Origin: Botrytis cinerea B05.10
Taxonomy: Eukaryota; Ascomycota; Leotiomycetes; Helotiales; Sclerotiniaceae
NCBI RefSeq assembly: GCF_000143535.2
Contig: NC_037318.1
Location: 682,001-746,000 of the forward strand
Length of the DNA: 64,000 nucleotides
Reading direction: 5' to 3'
Shown here: positions 11,693 to 22,075 of the stretch, piece after piece
Numbering within the stretch: position 1 is the stretch's first letter
Layout: each line of letters opens with the position of its first letter
Notes under the pieces: generated by a model
The model's database searches: none
Seen by the model: only the letters and a program-made list of their open reading frames with translations
What the model was told of the DNA's origin: nothing
Translations under genes and position numbers: made by a program

Positions 11693-13448
11693 GAGTTGAG
11701 AGGGGCAACATAGCAAAGTTTATTTGGGAAGGCGCTCTTGTGTTAGTTTGTTTATCTTCGTGAATTGGGACGGTTTGTCCTGCATTATTGAAGAAAATCA
11801 TTTATTTGATCACGATGAAATTTATTCAATCATGTTATGGGAAGGGCTCTAAACTTATGAAATTACTTCTGGATAGAATAGAAGAACTTGCGGGGGAATT
11901 TATGATAGACTTATTGAACAACTTCATATGATATCATTGGGCAGTTGATTGAATGCCCGTGAATGATGTGCTCTTTTGTGCCCAAGAATCTGGCGATGTA
12001 TCTGAGCGTGCTGATAAGTGTCACATCAATGCGTAATTCTTTACGTTACCTCATAAAAAAGACTAGTCTTAAATTATCGCACTTCAGAGATATATGTCCT
12101 ACAGGATTTTACTTATAATTAGGCATCTCTGCATGTAGAAAATGGTTGGTGTGTAATGATATTTATTGATTGAGTGAAGATTTCATCTTTTGCACAACCA
12201 TATTTTGAGGGCGAATGAAAATGGTCTAGAAATGCAATAGCGCCTTCGCTTAGGATGGTTTTTGTAATATTTAGCTTGGAATAACTTTCAGTTCCCTCAA
12301 GAGTCCTTAAGTAAGGCCCGGCAGTGAGGCTCTAGTTTGCCTAACAGAATAGTCATTGTCATATGCAGCACCTAGAACTTCCATTACCCCAGTAGAAAAC
12401 ATTCAAGCTACCTCGGTTATTGGTGGTGCAGTACAGATATCAAATCGATCGAGTACTGATCAAACGGAAGTGGCATGATGTTGTGGTTTGGCATCATAGC
12501 TCAACAACACCCATGTCTTATATTGAGGACACCGCCCCATATATGCCAACAAGATTGCTTGCTATTTATACTCAGATTCGGGATGTACTAATCATAAAAA
12601 GATTTCTAATGTTATTGTTTTTCTCCACCAAGCAGTCTCGGTGAGGACTAATGATATGAATTGCACTTACTGCTTCCAAGTCTCTGGGCTATCTAGGATT
12701 CAGTGCATTGCAGATGTGGTCTTTTAGGCTGGCCACGCGTGCCACGCTAGTTGTAATTCCGGTAGAGTCATGAAGGTATGGCAATGGGCGGCAGCTTTAC
12801 TATACCGGCCACAGAGATGAAAGAAATCATCTCTCGGTTGATACAGAATAAAGTAGGAGAGCCAGAAACCGAAATAGGTATGAAGTTTTCAGCTTTGTTT
12901 GTCTAGACTCTACTCTCAAGGGACAATTCAAGGGCTTTGCTGGCATAGCCCAACCAGGTTTGCCACGATGAAGTCCAGCACCGTATACGATGATAAAAAA
13001 AAATGAGTAAATTGTCAGAGATACCAAACTAGTCCCTCACAGGTCGCAAGAACAACAATGTTGTGAGATTTTTGACAGCGTAGACAGTGCTCCCAATCGG
13101 TTGAGCTACTTACTCAACGTTGAACTAATCGAACGTATCGCTTTAAATGAAACCTGATATCAAGCTACACTTGCTCGCCAAGAGAGTGATGAATATAGCC
13201 AACAATCTAAGCTTTCCACTGGGTGCACTTTCTGCTATCATATTTGCATAGGCTGTGAAGAAATATAGAATCACGTGCGGAAAGCTAAAAAACAAATCGC
13301 CAATTAATCTCTTTTCGGTTGTACTCGGCCTAGCAGGTGGTGATACCACCTTTTGAAAGGCGAACCTTCTATCCTTGACTACCTCCCAAGGAAAAATATC
13401 TTTATCCAGAGGGCTCTGTTTACTTGTCCATCACGCGAATCGGAAGAC
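11693..13448. other. gene-free stretch in the accessory island
   Basis: No supported gene. A short open stretch starting at ATG 12784 and ending near a GTATGA donor at 12876 looks coding-like (IPATEMKEIISRLI) but I could not extend it. The remainder is AT-rich without repeats that I can see. Confidence 0.4.
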
Positions 13449-13780
13449 ATGCCGGCAAAGCAAACGATAGAAAACAGATATGTGGATGTGGAAAAGCTCA
13501 AGGCCTTTTTGAAAGGCCGTTTCCCTGGGCAGACCTTTGAGGTCAAGGTCAGTCATCGTACTTTTTTTCAGCAGCTCTGGGTTCCTTGGAATATTCCGAG
13601 CTGATTTTGATACACAGCTTCGACGTGGGCGGTTTTTCGTGGAGACACCAGAGATTCTGACACTTGTTTGTTTCGCATGATTCTTTTCTTCTCTGCCTTC
13701 CCTACGGCACTCGGGCACTAACCTGTGCAACAAAGGATGAGATTAATTCTTGTACGGAATCAGCGGCAAAGGCGGGCTGA
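13449..13780 (+). CDS. small three-exon protein, copy A of a tandem pair
   Basis: Not recognised as a named family. Exons 13449-13547, 13618-13665 and 13736-13780 encode 63 residues. The first exon reads ENRYVDVEKLKAFLKGRFPG then QTFEVK; the second LRRGRFFVETPEILTL; the third DEINSCTESAAKAG. Introns are GTCAGT...CACAG and GTTTGT...CACTAACCT...AAAG, both in phase 0. The model is supported by copy B about 240 bases downstream, which has the same layout: a YVD-KL helix start, F-VE/K then L-R-RF/Y strand, then LT-EI/QI-C. The predicted shape is a helix followed by a short beta hairpin. No signal peptide or membrane segment. ATG 13449 is the first Met in its frame. Function unknown. Confidence 0.65.
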
Positions 13781-14020
13781 GCGCATGCAGAAGAAAATCT
13801 GCCTGCATGATGTAGTGCTTACTCGTCTTGACATAAGTGGTTGGAAAATTTGCAAGAGGAAAGATTTCGGCAACTAGGTTGAAAACACGGCATATCCCCG
13901 AGAATTGAGGACGTTGATAAACCAATTTCTGTCCACGGTTTTGTGACTCACGATTGCCTTTTTTCTTTCACTACCAAAATCAGTTGCCTTCTTTTCCTTT
14001 ATTTCGTTCTTTTTGTCGCC

Positions 14021-14361
14021 ATGATTTCCACTGCGCCCCCTCAAATTATTGACGGACATTATGTGGACCCGCGAAAATTGATTAGCCTGTTGCAACGAGT
14101 GTATGGGACAGTTGATGGTAACAACAATTTTCGAGTCGAGGTAAAATCAATTGTTTACTTCTTTTCGTGATGAGAACTAATATCGTTGTTCTTAGTTGAG
14201 ATTAAATCGCTACAAGATATATGGTCCTTCTGATGATGATAATGTTAAAACGTTGACCGAGGTAAGAATAGTCAACCGAAATATTCGTAGATAATCGGTG
14301 TATTGATGGATTTTAGGAACAAATCCAAGACTGCCGAGTATATAGAAGGCGCAATAATTAA
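14021..14361 (+). CDS. small three-exon protein, copy B of a tandem pair
   Basis: Paralogue of the gene at 13449. Exons 14021-14140, 14196-14261 and 14317-14361 encode 76 residues. It reads IDGHYVDPRKLISLLQRVYG, then NNNFRVE, then across intron 1 LRLNRYKIYGPSDDDN and LTE, then across intron 2 EQIQDCRVYRRRNN. Both introns are phase 0 and fall at the same aligned places as in copy A (after F-VE/K and after LT-). Both have canonical GTAAAA/GTAAGA donors and TTAG acceptors, each exactly 55 bases long. Compared with copy A it has a longer loop before FRVE, an acidic DDDN insert and a basic C-terminus. ATG 14021 is the first Met in frame. Function unknown. Confidence 0.7.
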
Positions 14362-14918
14362 TCTGGCGGGCTTCGAAGAAAAATAGCTCGTTATATCTCA
14401 TTTAACTTCTTGCTCATTATGAGATATCATAATTCTGCCAGTCTCCTAGTCATGGAGTTTGGGTGGTGTTCAATTACATTAGGAGCTTGGGAAAATTGGT
14501 GTTCATCTCCGGGCTAGAAAGTTCATCATTATTTATCTTATCATTGCAATTAAATTCAACGTTCTAGATACGTTTACAGAAATCATATGAGAACTCAAAA
14601 ACTGAACTGCCTACCTTATTCTCAGATTACAACCTAGACTAAGAGCTGGGATATCGATCATAATGCTGATCAGTAGACGACTATGGTCAAACACCGTGAT
14701 ATTTTCGAAAGGAAATTCGCCCTTTGAACGACGTGTTATCACAGCCGTCAGCTGCAGTGATTGCTGTACCCATATGCAAGGCTATCATGGGCTGTGTGCG
14801 GGGTCAATCTTTTCACTTGGGGCAAGGAACTCATTTATCGTATAAGTTAGACACTCTATGTGAACAATTGCATGTTCACAGAGCTAGGAGTATTGTATTT
14901 TGTGTCTCATATTTGGAC
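14362..14918. other. intergenic or unresolved 5' part of the CorA-like gene
   Basis: The frame of the CorA-like gene is open upstream of ATG 14919 back to about 14724, and includes an earlier in-frame Met near 14787, so extra N-terminal coding sequence or an upstream exon is possible. No other feature is seen. Confidence 0.35.
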
Positions 14919-16534
14919 ATGGCTCAATATCTTCATCTTGACGATTCGAAGGCTCTTCAATGCAGAATTGAAGCCAGGGCCAATAATCTATTCATCAAAA
15001 CAGCAGAGAAGAGCTCTTTCCAAGTCATCAGACTCTCTAAATCCGTCAACAAAAGGAAAGGGTCAAGTGTTCCCACTTTTCAGAAGGACTTAAATGTTTG
15101 TGAAGTTTCTCAAGTCAATCTCCTCAAAGAGATGGATGATGTTTGTCAAATCTTCATTGTACGACACGACAGATGTTGGGCAAGGTTAAACATCGAGAGA
15201 GCGCTGTTCGAGCATTTCATCAATATTTATGAAGTCTGCGAAGAGTTTTGGAAGTCCGTATTTGCGTTTGGCCTAAAGCAGAGAGAGAACGAGTTCGAAT
15301 TTCCTAGATTAAGAAGTAGAATAAGGAAAACGGTCGACATTACTGGTTCTTATGAGCCAAAAGGTATATTATACACCTGTACCCAAATTAAGATCGGTTA
15401 AAGCTAAGGTTTTATCTGCACAGATTTGATGTATGTGATTCGTCAGGTCGAGTTAAATGGGCGAGGGGGGACAAACCCTTGGTCTATCCGCCAGACAGCA
15501 GTGTATCACGGAAGAAGACCCGATGAAAGTTCTTCACTACCGGTGTCAGTCAAAAGTACGCCCTCGATGCTCTTGATCATTGCACCTACTTCTAATGCAG
15601 AAATGAGAATGGCAAGATATCTCGAAGAAAGGGCCGCTGATAAGCGACAAACATCGTCATGGAATTTGCATAGACTCATAATATCAGATAGTCTTTCGGG
15701 ATGGCCGGACTATATGGCGAGTCTTGAAGCGAGACTGAGAGAACAAGTAAGGTTTCCAATATTCAAAATCCAAAATCCAACTCTGATGATGCATTTTCAC
15801 AGACAAACTTGATAATATGCGCCACTGATGATATGGAAGAGGAATCTTCATCAGAACACGGGATCGGGTTTGAATCACGACAAGAACTGAAGGTTCTAGA
15901 AGACTTTGTGCTTGACCTTTTGATGATCCTTCGAACTAAGGTAGAAACCATTACTGGACTTCGGGACCAATGCAGTGAATATGCAAATGAATTTGGAAAA
16001 CAGATGGAAACTGAAGAGAGGGCATCTCATCACCTGATACTAAGAGAATTCGATGAATATGTGAAGGATGCGGAGTCATATCTGGGTCATGCGAAAGACT
16101 TGAGAGACCGAATACAATCAACTATAACTTTGGTATGTATGCGGTAAATCAGATAGTAGCTTTCGTAAAAATTGACATACTGCAGTTATCGGATTTCTTG
16201 AATCACGAAGAGAATAGATCAATGCACCATTTGGCTGTGAGTGTTTCCGACTACACATTTGAGAGCAGAACTAATGACTCTATAGGAGAGAAGTACAAAG
16301 GATGCAGCAGCTGTCAAAATCTTGACCATAATCACCCTTATATACCTGCCCACTACAATTGTTGCTGTCAGTTCTCCGACCATCACGTTCATTCAATCTA
16401 CTAATTCGTCTTAGAATTTCTTCTCCACCCAATTTGTGCAAACTAGCGATAGTGGTCATATGAAAATAACGGAGAATTCTTGGATATTAGCAGCCGTTTC
16501 GGTACCTTTGACAGCTTTCACCATAATTCTGTAG
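14919..16534 (+). CDS. CorA-like membrane protein, stopped inside the last helix
   Basis: Six exons (14919-15363, 15424-15746, 15803-16132, 16186-16236, 16286-16366, 16415-16534) give 449 residues. The fungal CorA-like hallmarks are visible: VELNGRGGTNPWSIRQTAVY near the middle, a long helical region (FVLDLLMILRTKVETITGLR), then two membrane helices, AAVKILTIITLIYLPTTIVA with the usual NFFSTQFV after it, and SWILAAVSVPLTAFTIIL. In the family the second helix continues WW-W; here the codon after IIL is TAG (16532-16534) directly before TGG GCT TGG. The open frame continues for 88 codons to 16799-16801 with a Lys/Ser-rich tail, so the gene looks truncated by one recent base change. True CorA proteins move magnesium; this fungal branch lacks a proven function. 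Start uncertain. Confidence 0.7.
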
Positions 16535-16801
16535 TGGGCTTGGGTTTACCTTACTGAAGCGAAGAAAGAGGGACTAGTCTCTGAGAAATCAGATTCTGGC
16601 CGCCAAGACAGCTTTCGGTCGTTCATTTCTTCCAGGAAAAAAAGCTTCCGTAATTATTCCATATCGAGACACCGGCTTAGAAAGTTAGATATAGAAGCAG
16701 GTATTACTTCCCATGTGACAAGCATGGCCCCACCACCATCTTTTCGGGATTCTGGTGCGGGAACTTGGTCAAGTACAGCGACAACTATCAAGTCAGGCTA
16801 A
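16535..16801 (+). pseudogene. former C-terminal tail of the CorA-like gene
   Basis: Directly continues the frame of the CorA-like gene after its TAG. It reads WAWVYLTEAKKEGL, the end of the second membrane helix and its cytoplasmic exit, followed by a Ser/Arg-rich tail (SRKKSFRNYSISRHRLRK) and ends TAA at 16799-16801. No in-frame stop occurs in between, so decay is recent or the stop is read through. Confidence 0.6.
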
Positions 16802-17870
16802 TCACACTTATCTTGCACTCGTTATCAGATACTGAGATTGCCATTTGCAAATTATAAAGAGGGTTACATCACATTATAGTATTGTGGTAATATATATAAC
16901 ATATCAAAGATTATATTTGAGTCACGTCTCGTACTTTAAGTGATTGTTCTAAATTGCACAATGGGCTCAAAGTAGCAAAAATCTTTCTTTATCAGTTCAT
17001 CAATCTATGGACTAGAGACTGCGACATGCATAGTTCAATAGGAGCTCCGGAATACCCCACACCTTAGCCCCAGTTCTTGGAAATCATATCTAATCAGCTC
17101 CTGGTTTTCTCTGCTGGTAGGGTAGAGCCGTGTGTAGCTTACGTCTTGCTGATTTTATTGTACTTGCTACTTTCGTCATACAAATGATGATCTCTTGTAG
17201 CGTAGACATGTAGAATGTGAGTAAATACTGATTGAATTCAGCATTTGTCTGAATCACTTCTTTACACGTTTCAAGGCAACCCTCCGTTTAGAAACTGTTT
17301 CTCAAAGCCCTGTTCCACTGGGAGAGGATTTCACACGTAAATACTGCGCCTTCTATTTGGATGCCTAACTTATGCTTCTTGTAGACTCAATGAATACAAT
17401 ATAAACAGTGATGGTTCTAACTTCCCACATGATAAACTGGGATCCAAACAGAAGCGTGGAGGCTGAGCCGCTGGTACTTTCTTTCAGGGACTGTGATCAC
17501 CACCCACATGCAAATTTGCTATACAGCACCTTCCTTTTTCGGACACCGTTCTATCATTTCAAGGGTATAAGCTTACTACATACAATAAAACATCAAATAC
17601 TTCCTATATCAACGACAATTACATAGTGAGCCTGAGTTGGCGACCCAAATCGCGACCCTCAGAGCCGCACGAGAGTCATGTGTGGTGGCTGACAACTTTG
17701 CCTTTCTTAGCCATTTTGTCATGGTTAGATTAATTACATAGTTTGCCCAAGGAAAATTTGTGCCACTTATAAGAGCGAAATGGTGCTTCATTCAGTAGCA
17801 CATGCGTTCATAAACAATCGCCACGACTTCGCATATCCCAATGCGACTTTTTCAATATCTTAGCAGCAAG
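16802..17870. other. intergenic, nothing recognised
   Basis: AT-rich sequence between the CorA-like gene and the kinase gene. No conserved coding motif or clear repeat. Confidence 0.4.
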
Positions 17871-20246
17871 ATGGGGTTTTTCCACCGCTCGGCAAAAGTT
17901 GAATCAAGCAGAAAAGAAAAAGGGACTTCCACAAATAATCGAAATCAGTCTTCTGTAAGAATATTAAATGGCTCTTTTACTAGCCACAACTGACCAGCTC
18001 GCTGACACTACTCAGAGTAAAAAAAGCAATGAAATCACTAATCGCGACAATAATAATCTCCGAACATCCACAAATAGACGACCAATCCCGATACAAACCC
18101 GTCAAGCGAGTGGGGATTCTCTAAACGCACAATGGCTCTCAGTCAATCTCGACCCACTAGATGAAGTAGCAACATCGCCAGGCTCCGATGCTTCCGATTC
18201 TTTTGTTATGTTGTCAAGAGAAAGTTCGAGACGGACTTCAACATCTTCCTTTCACAATCCAGACGCAGTTAAATCCGAACTTCAGCTTGGCGGCAAAAAA
18301 GAGCCGATCGGACACCAACCTGTTTCGCTTCAAGACCTATCACACGGCAGTCGAAAGAAAGCTTGCAAGCATTCGGGGCGAGACTTCGTTCCCAGATGCT
18401 GTCAAGAATTTATTCCCACTGACAAGCTAGTCAGACATCAACCTGTCTCGCTACGTGATCAATTACGTGACAGTAGAGAGGCTGCTTGCAGGCAGTCGGG
18501 ACGATTTTTCATTCCTAGATGTTGTCAAGAATCTATACTCACTGTCAAAGCGATTGAAGACGATATTCGCGAACATGGTACCGCTACACAAACTTACAGA
18601 GCAAGGCATTATGCAGAGTGGACTCGTGACAATGGGATAAAGTTATATGCAACCTTAGCGATGGTTAGACAGGGTGCAGATGTGTGCCACCTTGAACAAC
18701 AGGAAATTTCAGACAAAAGTCTCCCTTTGAATTATAATAGAGGTGCTCTTTCTCTCGAAACAGGGGTACCAATCAAGGGTATTGATCATTGGGGCGATGA
18801 AAAAATGGAAAATTTCTTCAACACACAGTGGTTGATGGGAGCGCCTGTGTTTGAAGACAAAACACATCTTGAACTAACCGACATGGAGGTTTTACCATTC
18901 ATAAAGTTTGATGGCCAGAATACAGATGCAATGAAGGCCAAGCAAGGAGCATACAGCGAGGTATTTCCCGTACAAGTTCATCCTTCTCATCACCAATTCT
19001 GGGATAAAGATTATGTAAAGGTAAGACTAGGGTCTTTTTTTATTGGAAACTTACTAATGGGGTATAGACAAAAGAACCATTAGTGGCCGTGAAAAGGCTT
19101 TTTTCTTCCGACGAAACAGAATTTGAGAAGGAGCGTAATGTTCTAAGAACTCTCGGCAGAAAGAAGGCACACCCGCACTTGATTCGTTTACTGGCCACTT
19201 ATCGACAAGATGGGAAATTTCATCTCATATTTCCATATGCGGAAAGCAACTTAAGATCTTATTGGGAGCACCGTCCACTCCCAAATTTTGATCATGAAAC
19301 AGTTATGTGGTCTTTATCACAAATGTCTGGTATTGCCAACGCATTGTTTCAGCTGCATGAGTTCAAAGTTACAATTCCTCTGAATGTTGCTGGTGCTGGT
19401 GCTGGAAACGTTCGAGTGCAAAGGGAAGATGACGGTCAAATGAGCGTACATGCAGGCGAAGAGATGTTCGGGCGTCATGGTGATATCAAGCCGGAAAACA
19501 TATTGTATTTTTCAGAGGGCCCTGAAGCAAAGAATCCACGAGGTGTTCTGAAGCTAGCCGACTTCGGCCTCGGAAGATTTCATGGCAGAGATTCAAAATC
19601 TGGAATAAGGCCTTCTGGAATACGCTCATCGCCAACCTATGAGCCCCCCGAATGTAAGCTTCGGCGTCCGGTGTCTCGAGCTTATGACATTTGGAGCTGT
19701 GGATGTGTGTGGCTCGAATTCATTACATGGCTTCTGAAAGGTAGTGCTGGTATAGACGACTTTGCAGATTGGAGAAGTAATAATGCAGGACCCAATGAAA
19801 TTGACGATGACAACTTCTTCACCATCCCACGAGAATCAAATAGTTCCTCAGAGGCTACCATCCGAGCTGGAGTCATACGATGGGTTGAGCAATTGCTTCA
19901 GCATGAGAGATGTTCTCGGCTAATTTGTGACCTGTTGAAATTGATTATGAAGGACCTTCTACTCATTGACGCAGATGCGCGGGTTAAAGCTAGCGAGTTC
20001 CACCAAGAAATGAAGCACTACCATCAAAAGGCAAGAGAAAATTCAAACTACATGTTGAAGTCAGCACCTTTATCACCAGAAGATTCGAATACGATGCTTC
20101 TCAAAATATTGAGACATGAGCAATCCGGATCTCAAATAATCCCTATCGACCCAGTGAGGGTGGACTTCAGTGTATCCCGCAACAGAGACTTGAGCTTGAA
20201 ACCCAAGAAAAATGTAACTTGGCCGTCAGATCTCGCCAATGGGTGA
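17871..20246 (+). CDS. protein kinase-like protein with duplicated N-terminal unit
   Basis: The preferred model has exons 17871-17954, 18016-19020 and 19068-20246 (755 residues). The first intron has GTAAGA, CTGAC and CAG signals in phase 0; without it the start would be ATG 17968. The C-terminal half is a kinase domain: VAVKRL carries the ATP-binding Lys, HGDIKPENIL replaces the common HRDLKPEN catalytic loop but keeps Asp and Asn, LADFGLGRF has the metal-binding DFG, and TYEPPE and YDIWSCGCVWLE mark the activation segment and helix F. The glycine loop (GAYSEVFPV) is incomplete. This HGDIKPEN type is expanded in filamentous fungi, often in accessory regions. The N-terminal half is Ser/Thr-rich and includes two 41-residue repeats with HQPVSL, AC, SGR-F and PRCCQE. 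Substrate unknown. Confidence 0.8.
18313..18558 (+). repeat. internal 123-bp coding duplication in the kinase gene
   Basis: Two adjacent 41-codon units, 18313-18435 and 18436-18558. Both encode HQPVSL...S-R-AC-SGR-F-PRCCQE with three conserved Cys. Synonymous and replacement differences are spread through both copies, so the duplication is not brand-new and the Cys pattern has been kept. Confidence 0.85.
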
Positions 20247-21223
20247 CGTGGAAATATTTTTTTTTGTATTGATACAAAATTCTTCGTCGAGCACAGGGCA
20301 CAGTCGGCATCAGCCGTTTGCACTTCAATCCAGAAACGACAAATTCTTGAATCTTAAGCACTAGAAGCTTAACAACCATTTTGTCAGTCTAAAAACACAC
20401 ACGTTGGATCAGGAATAGAGGTAATCACCCCTAAAATACTCGCGAATTCATATATGACCTCTTCTAACTTTTTCTCTCGAAGTAGGGCTACTGTAGAGTT
20501 TTAATTGAAACCACTCCGAATCGTTTCGAAACAAAGGAAATGATCTTAGTATATGTGTTCTTATCCTCCATTATTGGTTGATGCTACGGCGTCAGGAATA
20601 TTAGGAAACTGGAGAAAAGGAGCTTTCATGGGATTTGGCTGTTTTTTGGAGTTTCTTTTGAATTGATTTTGTTGAGAAATGAAATTGAAATATTTAGCGA
20701 AACCTCCCTTGTATGCAGTGACACCAGCCTAGATAGCCCCACGAACGTGTGTCACAAGTCCAGAAAGATATTTCTTACATGACAAGCCCACGATGAGTTG
20801 ACATCCACTTTGCTGCAGCTCATTTTGAGAGATATATGAACTCCATGGTAGACTCCGCTTAATTGTTGTCATTCGTGGATATCAGACCACCCTAAAACAT
20901 TTCCATACAAACACGTGTCTCCGTTTGTGTGCCGAATACCGAAAGGTTATGAGGCAGCACAAAATTATGACAGGAAAAGAAAAACGTCAAGCTTCCCAGC
21001 TGAACGAACAAGAACGAAAATGAATGCACTTTGCATTTCGCAAATCCGTCATGGCTCAGAGTATGCCGCGCAATCTTACTTTATTTCCTCTCCTTTTTCG
21101 AGCCTCGAGTATCATCGCTAGATCTTCCTTCCACTGATCCATTTCGATTGCCGCTAATCCCCTCATCATAACCTTTCGTAATTGAATATTGAGCAGTGTG
21201 AAATATTCTGAATATAAAATCAT
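20247..21223. other. intergenic, nothing recognised
   Basis: Sequence between the 3' ends of the kinase gene (plus) and the small minus-strand gene at 21224. Probably both 3' regions; no further feature supported. Confidence 0.4.
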
Positions 21224-21729
21224 TTAATTCACGAGTTTATCTTCGTCAGTAGATAGATCTTCTAACTCGGTAGTTTGAAGGACGTTTCTCATGCGAGGAT
21301 GAAGCTCGAGACGTGTCTTGTTGATGTGATATTGTTCGATATTGCAGATCAAATCAACATGGCCTTTTGTAAAGATGAGATCGGCACGCTGCTCCGGCGT
21401 AAAATATTCTCCAAGCAAAATATTCCACCACATCTGGAGCTGGGAATACACTTGACCACGTGGTAATGATTGACCACAATGTGAAGATTGACCAGTTTTA
21501 GGAAAGGGGAGAGAACTGACGCCACAAACCCCCACGCGTTCAAGACTACAGTGGTAATGCACAAGTTCCGAGCTCGAGAAAGCTGAGCCTTATCTATGCT
21601 TTTGAGACCGTCTTGAAGTTGGACCTGATCGTCATTTGGACTCTCAATGGGGGCCCAAAAGTTTCGTGTCGAGGTAGAGTATATCCACAGAACGATCAAA
21701 ATAGGTTCCAGCGAATCCGTAGCAGCCAT
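21224..21729 (-). CDS. small hypothetical protein, two exons
   Basis: Not recognised. On the minus strand ATG 21729-21727 opens a frame (MAATDSLEPILIVLWIYSTS ... RNLCITTVVLNAWGF), and a second frame further along reads WWNILLGEYFTPEQRADLIF then KGHVDLICNIEQYH to a stop at 21224. Both look coding, and an intron with a weak GTGGCG donor and a TTCCCAG acceptor joins them in phase 0. The C-terminus is acidic (ELEDLSTDEDK). The join is my inference. A possible short hydrophobic segment lies near residues 8-20. Confidence 0.45.
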
Positions 21730-22075
21730 CGTTGGGAATTGAAAACATTATCTCCTAATTCTTGAGCACAACCAGGCGATATTCAATGCAAGTCGATAGT
21801 ATTGCTGGTAGCCGATGTCGAGAATTTAGTGTTGAGTGCCAAGATCGTTAATTTGTGTTTTAATTTAAAAATTATGCGAGGCCTACGGTGAGATTAGAAG
21901 TTTGGATCTGAGTTATTGGTAGCCTTACCAATTCTAGCCAGATGAAGGAAAGCTGAGGTCTTTAAATCTGTCATTATCTATAGAAGCTGGGCCGAAATTG
22001 AGCGGGTATTCATGGGTAGCAAAAAATGAATTAGGTAATCTGCATCTACTATAGCTATGCACCTCTTGAGAGTCG
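21730..22075. other. short intergenic stretch
   Basis: Between the start of the hypothetical minus-strand gene and the 3' end of the calmodulin-like gene. Nothing recognised. Confidence 0.4.

Noticed and set aside
12784..12875. Short coding-like stretch (IPATEMKEIISRLI) with a donor at its end
   Set aside because: It vaguely resembles exon 1 of the small tandem genes, but no second or third exon with the family pattern follows.
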